From positions 1 through 10,525 of the forward strand of contig DCKU01000011.1 of NCBI GenBank assembly GCA_002320455.1: DNA of 10,525 nucleotides, read 5' to 3'. Below are positions 1-5,915 of this stretch, piece after piece. The notes under the pieces are model-generated. The model was not told where the DNA came from. It did not search any database and worked only from the letters and a program-made list of their open reading frames with translations. This DNA comes from Salinisphaera sp. UBA1666. GTDB lineage: Bacteria > Pseudomonadota > Gammaproteobacteria > Nevskiales > Salinisphaeraceae. Every line of letters begins with the position of its first letter. The first letter of the stretch is position 1. Made by a program: the position numbers and the translations under genes.

Positions 1-111
1 GCCATGGTTGATTTTTAAGGGCTCGCTCACGTGGAGCGACCACGCGACGCTCGCGATGCCTTGTCTTGCCGCGGCTTGGCCGCCGATGCGCCGTCTTATC
101 TTTAAACCGTG

Positions 112-831
112 TTACCCGGCGTCCCGCGCCGCCTCGATCGCCTGTTTGACCTTGTCGTAAGAGGCCACGCCGACAAACATCGTGTCGCCGACCATGACCG
201 TGGGGGTCGCCCGAAGCGAGACAGCCTGGCCGGCGTCGCGCTCGGCGTTGATGTTGGCCAGCGGTTCCTCGCCGCTCATGCAGGCTTTCATCTGTTGGGT
301 GTCCAGGCCGAGCTCCAAACCCATATCCAGAAACGACGATGATGGGTCATCCAGGCGCGACCAGTCGTTCTGGCTGGCGTAGAGCTTGTTGTGATACGCC
401 CAGAACTGGTCCTGACGGGCCGCGCAGCGGGCCGCCACGGCCGCATTCTGTGCGTTCTGGTGCATCGGCAGCGGGAAATCGTAGAACAGGAAACGAACAT
501 CGCTGTCCTCGGCGTACTCGTCGCGCAGACGCTGGGCGGTGTGTTCGAACTGGGCACAGGCCGGGCACTGATAGTCGCCGAATTCACGAATCACAACCGT
601 CGCATCGGCCGAGCCCTGGGCTTCGGCCAGTCGGTCGTATTTGTTGCGCAGCTCGTCCATCACGCTGGCATCGACGGTGGTCGGGCCGTCATCCGCACCG
701 GCACGTTCGTTGCCGCCGCTGGCGAATTGCATGACGGCGATCGCTACGACGATCAGGCCAACGATGGCCAGGGCCGGAACCAGCAATACACGGAACAGGC
801 TCGATTGATTCTTGTTGGGAGCGGCACTCAT
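112..831 (-). CDS. Membrane-anchored DsbA-family thiol:disulfide oxidoreductase (thioredoxin_4 type)
   Basis: The 239-residue protein has a short basic N-terminus and one hydrophobic segment (about residues 13-35), which should anchor it with the catalytic domain in the periplasm. The thioredoxin fold follows, with the active site CPAC at Cys89-Cys92 after the FGDYQ strand. The cis-proline loop is ATPTV, with Pro210. Two further cysteines (136 and 184) lie in the inserted helical domain, as in BdbD/DsbA-like proteins, and may form a structural disulfide. The family oxidises, or in some members reduces, cysteines of exported proteins. No DsbB or DsbD partner is in the window. The ATG at 831 is chosen because GAGG lies 6 bases before it. 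An upstream in-frame start at 882 would place a good -10 box (862-867) inside the coding region. The fold is certain; the direction of the redox reaction is not. Confidence 0.9.
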   Translation of the reverse strand: MSAAPNKNQSSLFRVLLVPALAIVGLIVVAIAVMQFASGGNERAGADDGPTTVDASVMDELRNKYDRLAEAQGSADATVVIREFGDYQCPACAQFEHTAQRLRDEYAEDSDVRFLFYDFPLPMHQNAQNAAVAARCAARQDQFWAYHNKLYASQNDWSRLDDPSSSFLDMGLELGLDTQQMKACMSGEEPLANINAERDAGQAVSLRATPTVMVGDTMFVGVASYDKVKQAIEAARDAG

Positions 832-861
832 GAACCACCTCGTCTGGGCAAACCGATACGC

Positions 862-891
862 ACTATAGCGGCTGTATCGCATGGGCGGTAA
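862..891 (-). promoter_or_regulatory. Candidate sigma-70 promoter of the DsbA-family gene
   Basis: Read on the minus strand, a TTACCG -35 element (886-891) and a TATAGT -10 element (862-867) are separated by 18 bases. The predicted start of transcription is near 855, giving a leader of about 24 bases that contains the Shine-Dalgarno GAGG. The -10 is close to consensus and the -35 is weak. The position also favours 831 over 882 as the start codon. Confidence 0.5.
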
Positions 892-933
892 GACCCCGCG
901 GCAGGCGACAGGCGCAGATAATCGTCAGACATG

Positions 934-959
934 AAAAAAGGGCCCGCAGGCCCTTTTTT
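934..959 (-). terminator. Intrinsic terminator after the PRC-barrel gene (symmetrical, probably bidirectional)
   Basis: A perfect 11-base-pair inverted repeat (934-944 with 949-959) has a 4-base loop. Its GGGCC/GGCCC core is flanked by six A on one side and six T on the other. It lies 26 bases past the stop codon of the minus-strand gene at 986-1657. Because of its A/T symmetry it can also stop plus-strand transcription. It separates that gene from the DsbA-family gene, which must therefore have its own promoter. Confidence 0.92.
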
Positions 960-985
960 CACCGTACACCGACGGGAGGCAACAA

Positions 986-1657
986 TCAGTTGTTGTCGGT
1001 CGCCTCGTCTGCGGTATTGCTAGCGCTGTCGGCTGCGTTGTCGGCGGCGTCTTTAGTGCTGTCAGCGGCTTGTTCGGCCTTGTTCTGGCCGCCGTTGACG
1101 ATGTTCGACGTCGTCGCCTTCAGCTCGGTCCAAGCGCTTTTGGCGCTTTGTTTCGTGTCTTGCCACGCACCCGAGGCCTGAGTCTGGGCGTTGGACCACC
1201 AGGAATCGCTATAGACCGGCTGCTTGGCCAGCTCGCTCTTCGTCATGTCCAGCGAGATCTTGTAGTTCGGCTTGCTGGCGTGATCGCTACCCAGCGTCTC
1301 CACTTTCAGGTCGCTCGGGTCCACGACATAGCTCTTGCCGCCGCCCAGGCCCATTTTGCCCTGAGTCTCGATGACAAAGGATTTGACCGTCATGCCGTTA
1401 CCGAGCAGCACGTCGCTGATCTCACCGACCGATTTCTTCGAATCGCCGCTGGCATAAACGGCGGCATCCATGAGGTGCGACGTGGAATACAGCCCCTGAG
1501 CCTTGTTCTGTGCGTGGCTCTGCATGGACTTCGTCGCGCCGTTATCGGCGGTCATGCTGTTGTCCTTGGACATGTCATTGGCCGCAAAGGCCGCTGAGCT
1601 GCCCATGACCAGAGACAGGGCGGTGAGGCTGGTAATACCGGCGTGTTTGATCGACAT
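986..1657 (-). CDS. Exported PRC-barrel domain protein with Ala/Asp-rich tail
   Basis: The 223-residue protein starts with a Sec signal peptide: Lys4, a hydrophobic stretch at 8-23, and an AFA cleavage site after about residue 25. A Ser/Asn/Met-rich linker (27-55) precedes a PRC-barrel domain (about 56-122) with the typical GEISDVLL and VVDPSDLKV segments and a glycine-rich KMGLGGGKSY loop. A Trp-containing region (150-178) follows. The last 35 residues (about 189-223) are Ala, Asp, Ser and Asn repeats resembling LEA/CsbD-like or apolipoprotein-like amphipathic sequence. PRC-barrels are binding modules, and exported versions are often envelope or stress proteins of unknown function. The ATG at 1657 has GGAG 9 bases upstream; a TTG at 1675 has no ribosome site. 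A CTATCTT element on the minus strand (about 1696-1702) could be a stress-sigma -10 box, which is weak evidence. Confidence 0.82.
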   Translation of the reverse strand: MSIKHAGITSLTALSLVMGSSAAFAANDMSKDNSMTADNGATKSMQSHAQNKAQGLYSTSHLMDAAVYASGDSKKSVGEISDVLLGNGMTVKSFVIETQGKMGLGGGKSYVVDPSDLKVETLGSDHASKPNYKISLDMTKSELAKQPVYSDSWWSNAQTQASGAWQDTKQSAKSAWTELKATTSNIVNGGQNKAEQAADSTKDAADNAADSASNTADEATDNN

Positions 1658-1736
1658 AAACGGCTTCTCCGTCAAAGAATTGATGCGATAACCGCAAGAT
1701 AGAGCAGCCGGTTGAACAACAGCTGACCGCGAGCTT

Positions 1737-2627
1737 TCAATTGAAGGCAGCCGGGCGTTCGAGCGCTTCTATCATTCGGCCCAGCCACGCATCGTGGGCT
1801 CGATCCTCGGCCACAATCCGCCACAGCGGCCGCTCGAAGACGAGATCGCCCAGGCGCGTGATACAGACATCGCCCGTGGCTACCGGTTCCTGGGCAGCGG
1901 CCTGGCTCACACAGGCCAGGCCGGCACCTGCGGCGACGCTGCGCACCTGAGCGCCCGGGTCATCAAGCAACAGATCAGCCCGCGGCGCGGTCAGCCCGCT
2001 CAGTGCCAGGCGCTGCTCGAAGACACGGCGGGTGCCCGAGCCCCGCTCGCGCATGACCCAGCGCTCGGCGTGTAGACCGGCGGGCCGAAGCGTGGGCGGG
2101 GTACCCGGCGGGCCGATCAATACCAGTCGATCCGTCTGCCATCGCGTCACAACCAGGTCGTCGCGCTCGGCCGGGCCTTCAATAAAGCCGAAGTCGGCCT
2201 CCCCGGCGGCCACGCGCTCGGCCACGTCGCTGGTGTTACCCGAGCTTTGACGCACCGTAAGCGCTGGATGATGGGCTGATAACGCCGCCAGCCGCTCGGG
2301 CAACAGATAACGCGCCACCGTGCTCGAGGCGGCGATATGTACCGGCCCTGCGAGTGCGCTATCGGTGTGGCCGTGGAGCTGGCCGGGCAGGGCATGGAGC
2401 GCACGCTGTGGCTCTTGTGACAGATCGGCCAGTCGACGTGCCGCCGGTGTGGGTACGAGCGCCCGCCCGCGGCGCTCGAACAGGACAACGTCGAGTGCGG
2501 CGGCCAGCTCCTGGATCGCCTGGCTCACGGCTGTCTGGCTCAGATGCAGCCGTTCTGCGGCCGCTCGAATCTGGCCGGTGGCCAATACCGCAGCAAAGAT
2601 ATCCAGCTGTCGTAGCGTAAAGCGCAT
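1737..2627 (-). CDS. yeiE: LysR-family transcriptional regulator, YeiE-like
   Basis: This is a full-length 296-residue LysR-type regulator. The N-terminal winged helix-turn-helix (about 3-60) has AAERLHLSQTAVSQAIQEL as its recognition region, followed by LFERRGR. The effector-binding domain runs from about 92 to 290. It carries features I associate with the YeiE/CysB-like subgroup: SSTVARYLLP (101-110), SSGNT (128-132), FIEGP (148-152), and RERGSGTR (193-200), an anion-binding-type loop. The gene is divergent from a yeiH-type gene, as in enterobacteria, which supports the assignment. YeiE has been linked to sulfite tolerance and sulfite sensing in Cronobacter (recalled, not checked here). It probably autoregulates and controls yeiH from the shared 2628-2728 region. 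The start has no clear Shine-Dalgarno, but the ATG is where the family begins. Its 3' end is 79 bases from the next minus-strand gene with no terminator seen, so read-through is possible. Confidence 0.85.
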   Translation of the reverse strand: MRFTLRQLDIFAAVLATGQIRAAAERLHLSQTAVSQAIQELAAALDVVLFERRGRALVPTPAARRLADLSQEPQRALHALPGQLHGHTDSALAGPVHIAASSTVARYLLPERLAALSAHHPALTVRQSSGNTSDVAERVAAGEADFGFIEGPAERDDLVVTRWQTDRLVLIGPPGTPPTLRPAGLHAERWVMRERGSGTRRVFEQRLALSGLTAPRADLLLDDPGAQVRSVAAGAGLACVSQAAAQEPVATGDVCITRLGDLVFERPLWRIVAEDRAHDAWLGRMIEALERPAAFN

Positions 2628-2643
2628 AGTTATTTGGCAAAAC

Positions 2644-2668
2644 CGAACGATTAATTAAATATTATTCG
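2644..2668. promoter_or_regulatory. AT-rich imperfect dyad between yeiE and yeiH, candidate LysR-type operator
   Basis: This 25-base interrupted dyad has outer arms CGAA (2644-2647) and TTCG (2665-2668), with AT paired to AT nearer the centre. It includes a T-N11-A arrangement (2652 and 2664) of the kind LysR regulators bind. It is embedded in strikingly AT-rich sequence within a GC-rich region and lies between the two divergent genes. A TTGGCA (2634-2639) followed by TAAATA (2656-2661) could be a weak yeiH promoter overlapping it. Seven of twelve pairs match, so the call rests on position as much as sequence. Confidence 0.4.
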
Positions 2669-2693
2669 ATTTTACGTAACTAGGCCGGCTTGC

Positions 2694-2732
2694 ATGATGT
2701 CGTTGTTGCTTACAACGAGAGCAAGACGATGA
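2694..2732 (+). other. Possible 12-codon leader reading frame overlapping the yeiH start
   Basis: Two tandem ATG codons (2694, 2697) open a 12-residue frame (MMSLLLTTRARR). Its TGA (2730-2732) overlaps the yeiH ATG at 2729. The arrangement would allow translational coupling, and the Arg-rich end could give pausing. There is no clear ribosome site before it, so it may be chance. Confidence 0.25.
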
Positions 2733-3805
2733 GCGCACAGTCGCATACAAACGACGCCACGCGGGTCGAAGCGTCACCCGTCTACGCCGCGATCAAACAG
2801 CGCGCCGGTGAGCTTCTGCCAGGCCTGTCGCTGTGCCTGGCCCTGGCGGGCGTGTCGTACGGTATTGCGGCCTGGCCGGCATTGAATCGGGTGGTGCCGC
2901 TGTCGGCGTTGACGGTCGGTATCTTGCTCGGCGTGGTCTTACGGCTGTGCGTGTCGCTACCGGCTCGGTTCGAGCCGGGCATTGGCTGGACGCTGCACTG
3001 GCTGCTGCGGGCAGGGATCGTGCTGCTGGGCTTTCGCCTGGTCGCCCAGGATCTGCTGTCGGTGGGTATGGGCGGTTTGGCGCTCGTGCTGACCGCGGTG
3101 GCCAGCACGATTACCCTCGCGGTGGTGTTGGGGCGCGCGCTCAAACTGCCGGATACGTTGTCGGTTCTGGTGGGGTGTGGCACCGGCATTTGTGGCGCCT
3201 CGGCCGTCGTCGCCGTCGACGGCGTCATCAAGGCCCGTGAGCAGGATGTGGCCTGTGCGATCGCCATGGTCACGGTCTTTGGCACCGTCGCGATGTTTGC
3301 CTATCCGGCACTCGCCCATGCGATGGGACTGGCCGAGCCGGTCTACGCGGCCTGGGCCGGCAGCTCGATCCATGAAGTGGCCCAGGCCGTGGCCGCCGGT
3401 TTTGCATTCGACGGGCAGGCCGGCGTGGATGCCAGTCTCTATAAGCTGTCCCGAGTCGCGCTTTTAGCTCCGGCATGTGCCGTGCTGGCCCTGTGGTGGA
3501 AAGCGCGTATGGCCGCTCGTGATCCGAATGCGTCTGCCCAGAACGGGCGTGCGCCGTTCCCGCTTTTTGTGCTGGCTTTCGTCGTGATGGTGGGCATCAA
3601 TTCCAGCGTGGACCTGCCTGATAGGCTGCATCATCTGCTGACCACCACCGATGCCGCGCTGCTGTCTGCGGCCATGGTGGCCATGGGGCTGCAGACGCGC
3701 CTGATGTCGGTCATCCGCCTGGGCTGGCGTCCGTTGGCGCTGGGCGCGGCGGTTGCGGTCTGGATCAGCGCGCTGTCGCTGGCCGGTGCGTTAAGTCTAA
3801 CTTGA
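2729..3805 (+). CDS. yeiH: YeiH family membrane protein (UPF0324), putative sulfate exporter
   Basis: The 358-residue integral membrane protein has about ten hydrophobic segments, close to the roughly 350 residues usual for YeiH. Two family signatures are intact. GCGTGICGASAV (149-160) is in a membrane-interrupting loop, and WAGSSIHEVAQ (209-219) follows the YPALAHAMGL helix. A third conserved region, MGLQTR, is at 319-324. Members are annotated as putative sulfate exporters, but transport has not been firmly shown for the family, so the substrate is unproven. The divergent LysR gene is the usual regulator. The ATG at 2729 is preferred: it overlaps the end of a 12-codon reading frame (2694-2732) and has GAGAG shortly upstream. 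A TTG at 2690 would add 13 residues but has no ribosome site. Confidence 0.87.
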   Translation: MSAQSHTNDATRVEASPVYAAIKQRAGELLPGLSLCLALAGVSYGIAAWPALNRVVPLSALTVGILLGVVLRLCVSLPARFEPGIGWTLHWLLRAGIVLLGFRLVAQDLLSVGMGGLALVLTAVASTITLAVVLGRALKLPDTLSVLVGCGTGICGASAVVAVDGVIKAREQDVACAIAMVTVFGTVAMFAYPALAHAMGLAEPVYAAWAGSSIHEVAQAVAAGFAFDGQAGVDASLYKLSRVALLAPACAVLALWWKARMAARDPNASAQNGRAPFPLFVLAFVVMVGINSSVDLPDRLHHLLTTTDAALLSAAMVAMGLQTRLMSVIRLGWRPLALGAAVAVWISALSLAGALSLT

Positions 3806-3991
3806 TCTCGGCCCGCGACGGGGACGACACGTTATGCTGACCTCCGGTGATCTGCGGAGCCGGCCATGAGCCATAGAAAAAGCCAAACGTCCAAAGATCG
3901 GGCGGGCCGCGTCTATCGTCCGGACCGGCCGCACTCGGCCGGCCAGCAGTTTGAATCAGAAAGCGGCGCCGAATACGAAGAGGGCAAGCGC

Positions 3992-4396
3992 ATGCCGGTC
4001 ACAATGTCTATTCTGGCGATCGCTCTAGGCGCTGCCCTCGGGGCGAACCTGCGCTGGGGGCTGGGACTCGGTCTGAATCATTTCCTGCCGCAGATGCCGC
4101 CGGGCACGCTGGTCGCCAATTTGCTGGGTGCGTTTCTGATCGGCATCGCGGTTGCGGCTTTTACGGCGCTCCCTCAGCTGTCCTCGTTCTGGCGTTTGAT
4201 GGTTGTGACCGGTTTCTTGGGCGCGCTCACAACCTTCTCGACGTTTTCTTCCGAAATCTATACGCAGCTGCAAGACGGACGTCTGGTCTGGGCGTTCGTC
4301 GGTATCGCGGCCCACGTCGTCGGTTCGCTGGTCATGGTGGGCGTCGGCATGGCCAGTTTCGCCGGCCTGCGCCATCTCACAGGAGCCAGTTCATGA
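3992..4396 (+). CDS. crcB: CrcB/Fluc fluoride ion channel
   Basis: The 134-residue protein has four hydrophobic segments, the usual size for Fluc, which works as a dual-topology dimer exporting fluoride passively across the inner membrane. Diagnostic motifs are GAALGANLRW (13-22), GTLVANLLGAF (38-48, with the conserved Asn) and GFLGALTTFSTFSSE (74-88), which carries the Thr/Ser and Phe residues lining the pore. The ATG at 3992 has GAGGG 7 bases upstream and gives the standard length. An upstream in-frame ATG at 3866 also has a good ribosome site (GGAG, 6 bases before it) and would add 42 hydrophilic residues with less GC-biased codons. I treat it as a possible alternative start. No fluoride riboswitch consensus is visible upstream. 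The stop codon overlaps the start of the next gene. Confidence 0.9.
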   Translation: MPVTMSILAIALGAALGANLRWGLGLGLNHFLPQMPPGTLVANLLGAFLIGIAVAAFTALPQLSSFWRLMVVTGFLGALTTFSTFSSEIYTQLQDGRLVWAFVGIAAHVVGSLVMVGVGMASFAGLRHLTGASS

Positions 4397-4722
4397 AAGG
4401 TTTCGAAGTGATCTTCATCGCCCCGCGATCGCGCCGGCACGAAGGCGCATCAGTCATGGATGCCATCGTCGATGTGGCCAGCCGCAACGGTATCGGCCGC
4501 TACACGCGACGCGACGATGCCGGCGGGGTCGGCGCCAACGGGCATACCCATTCTGCGCATTTCTTCGAGGCCACCGACGAGCCGGAAGAGTTGATGTTTG
4601 TGCTCGATGGCGGTGAGGCCGACACCCTGGTGCGCAGCGTAGAAGATGCGGGTATACACGTCTTCTGCGTGCGGCGCGCCATCGACTATTTTCAGCTCGG
4701 TGATCATGACGACACGCCCTAA
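4393..4722 (+). CDS. Small PII-like/DUF190-like protein coupled to crcB
   Basis: This 109-residue soluble protein starts within the crcB stop codon (ATGA overlap), with AGGAG 7 bases upstream, so translation is probably coupled. The predicted order is strand (FEVIFIAP, 4-11), helix (SVMDAIVDVASRNGI, 20-34), two strands around a Gly/His-rich loop (GVGANGHTHSAHFF, 45-58, with three His), helix (GEADTLVRSVEDAGI, 74-88) and strand (HVFCVRRAI, 89-97). That pattern fits the ferredoxin-like PII/CutA/DUF190 fold. DUF190 genes commonly neighbour crcB, which is the main reason for the call. Classic DUF190 sequence features are weak, so this may be a divergent member or a separate PII-like family. The His cluster could bind a metal or nucleotide (inference). 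The coding region is certain; the function is unknown. Confidence 0.75.
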   Translation: MKGFEVIFIAPRSRRHEGASVMDAIVDVASRNGIGRYTRRDDAGGVGANGHTHSAHFFEATDEPEELMFVLDGGEADTLVRSVEDAGIHVFCVRRAIDYFQLGDHDDTP

Positions 4723-4746
4723 CACCGACGGCGCGCGTAACGTCTA

Positions 4747-5814
4747 TCAGACGACCTCGACCGGGTGGGCCAGCACGGCGTTGTAGAGCACGCCGTGGTC
4801 GTTCCACGGCACGCTGTCCGGCTGGGTTTGTCCTTTCTCATCGGTCGCGCGCACGCGGATGTTGTGATGGCCGGGCTCGGGCTGCCACGGCAGGGACCAG
4901 CACACCCATGCCGCCGGCTGGTTGATATCGCCCAGCGTGGCGTCTTGCCACGGGCCGTCGTCGATCGAGACCGCCACCTGAACCACGCGTCCTTCGCCGG
5001 AAAACGCGCGCCCGTGCAAGCGCGTGGGCCCGGCGGGCAGGCGTGCAGGCCAGTCCAGCTCGATGAAGCTCATCACCGGCATCACGGTGACCGGGATACC
5101 GTCGGCGGGCGCCTGGGCCGGATAATCCGGGCCGGCCAGCGTGTAGTCGCGGGTGTTCCAGTGTGTATACAGCCGCCGACGGGCCACTTCGATGCGGCCC
5201 AGCCATTTAACGCTGGCCGCACCCAGCCAGCCGCCAACCACCAGGCGAGCCGGGAAGCCGTGGTCCGCAGGCAACGGCTCGCCGTTCATGGACAAGGCGA
5301 TTAACGTGTCGTCGGCGAGCGCTTTATCGACGGGTAGCGGGCGCGAGAACCGATCCGCGTCCAGGCCTTCCGGCAAGACGTCTACGGCATCGCTGCGTAG
5401 ACCGGCTACGGCCAGCACGTCAGCCAGCCGCACGCCTGTCCATTCCGCCACGCCGATCGCCCCACGCTGCCACTGGGCGTTTCCGGCAAGCCGGCCGTAG
5501 TCGCGCTCAAAAAACGTACGCGCGTTGCCGGCACATTCGATGGCGCGAATCCGCGTGGTGCGGGGCAGGGTTTGTAGATCCCCCAGGCTCAAGGTCACGG
5601 CACGTTCCAAGCCGTCGCCTTCGAGCCGTAATCGCCAAGACGCCGCGTCGATCGTCGGTGTGGGGCTGTGGTTGCGCACATAGAACGCATCGATCGGTGT
5701 GAGATATCCGGACAGACGAGACAGGCGTGTCTCGGCGTTGGCGCGCTCACCGCCCGGCACCGATAAAAACGCGGTGCCGGGCGTTTTTTTATCAAGATCA
5801 GGCGTATCAGGCAT
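4747..5814 (-). CDS. Sulfite oxidase-fold molybdopterin-dependent oxidoreductase
   Basis: The 355-residue protein has the two domains of sulfite oxidase-type enzymes. The molybdopterin-binding domain (about 35-215) starts with FYVRNHSPTP (44-53). It has the probable molybdenum-ligand Cys94 in AIECAGNAR, then WTGVRL (125-130) and HGFPARLVVGGWLGAASVKW (185-204). A C-terminal Ig-like dimerisation domain (about 240-350) follows. There is no haem b5 domain and no Tat or Sec signal, unlike periplasmic SorA, SoxC or YedY, so the enzyme should be cytoplasmic. Its substrate cannot be read from sequence; sulfite is one candidate. The ATG at 5814 lacks a Shine-Dalgarno sequence. A GTG at codon 19 lacks one too, and conserved PGGERANAE follows it. 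The gene is divergent from a GbsR-type regulator and converges on the crcB pair. An antisense terminator structure covers codons 11-22. Confidence 0.88.
   Translation of the reverse strand: MPDTPDLDKKTPGTAFLSVPGGERANAETRLSRLSGYLTPIDAFYVRNHSPTPTIDAASWRLRLEGDGLERAVTLSLGDLQTLPRTTRIRAIECAGNARTFFERDYGRLAGNAQWQRGAIGVAEWTGVRLADVLAVAGLRSDAVDVLPEGLDADRFSRPLPVDKALADDTLIALSMNGEPLPADHGFPARLVVGGWLGAASVKWLGRIEVARRRLYTHWNTRDYTLAGPDYPAQAPADGIPVTVMPVMSFIELDWPARLPAGPTRLHGRAFSGEGRVVQVAVSIDDGPWQDATLGDINQPAAWVCWSLPWQPEPGHHNIRVRATDEKGQTQPDSVPWNDHGVLYNAVLAHPVEVV
5751..5790 (+). terminator. Strong plus-strand intrinsic terminator inside the 5' end of the molybdoenzyme gene
   Basis: A perfect 12-base-pair GC-rich stem (CGCCCGGCACCG at 5751-5762 with its complement at 5772-5783) and a 9-base loop are followed directly by seven T (5784-5790). 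It acts on plus-strand RNA, which is antisense to the minus-strand gene covering it. A second fold excludes the first: GATAAAAACGC (5762-5772) can pair with GCG-T7-ATC (5781-5793). No plus-strand gene ends nearby; the closest is the crcB/PII-like pair, which ends at 4722 without a terminator. The structure is clear, and its role is inference. Confidence 0.75.
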
Positions 5815-5844
5815 AACGTTAGTTCGCTGGGTTATTTATCGAAC

Positions 5845-5873
5845 TCTATCGCACGCCCGGTTGTCTACGTTAA
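5845..5873 (-). promoter_or_regulatory. Candidate promoter of the molybdoenzyme gene
   Basis: On the minus strand, TTAACG (5868-5873) and GATAGA (5845-5850) are 17 bases apart, with a TG one base before the -10 element (extended -10). Transcription would start near 5838, giving a leader of about 24 bases with no recognisable ribosome site. The -35 element lies inside the left arm of the dyad at 5867-5892. Confidence 0.4.
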
Positions 5874-5892
5874 ATCAGTTAAAATTAAACGT
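5867..5892. promoter_or_regulatory. Dyad operator candidate between molybdoenzyme and GbsR-type genes
   Basis: ACGTTAAAT (5867-5875) and ATTAAACGT (5884-5892) form an inverted repeat matching at 8 of 9 positions around an 8-base spacer. The sequence also contains the direct repeat GTTAAA (5869-5874 and 5878-5883). It covers the -35 element of the minus-strand promoter. It also covers a plausible -10 region for the plus-strand regulator (TTGTCT at 5861-5866, then ATTAAA at 5884-5889). Size, symmetry and place suit a dimeric MarR/GbsR-type repressor controlling both genes. Confidence 0.5.
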
Positions 5893-5915
5893 TTTGAAAC
5901 TACGAGGGGTAGCGC

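Noticed and set aside
24..38. Small hairpin CGCTC-ACGTG-GAGCG downstream of the DsbA-family gene
   Set aside because: The stem has only 5 pairs and there is no T tract in either direction. The stretch 1-111 otherwise shows no supported gene. A reading frame ending at 18 could be the tail of a neighbour outside the window.
832..882. Upstream start for the DsbA-family gene adding 17 residues
   Set aside because: It would place the TATAGT -10 element inside the coding region and has no ribosome site. The ATG at 831 has both a good site and the usual anchor length.
391..891. Long plus-strand reading frame opposite the DsbA-family gene
   Set aside because: It is a shadow of a clear CPAC-containing thioredoxin-fold gene in GC-rich DNA, and its translation has no recognisable domain.
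3806..3991. Possible fluoride riboswitch upstream of crcB
   Set aside because: Fluoride riboswitches often precede crcB, but I do not see the conserved core (the GATGG-type 5' element, the pseudoknot strand and the downstream TGATG-CCTAC element). The GGTGAT at 3846 alone is not enough.
4741..4753. Small hairpin CGTCT-ATC-AGACG between the convergent genes, considered as a terminator
   Set aside because: It has five pairs, no T run in either direction, and overlaps the stop codon of the molybdoenzyme gene. I do not count it as a terminator.
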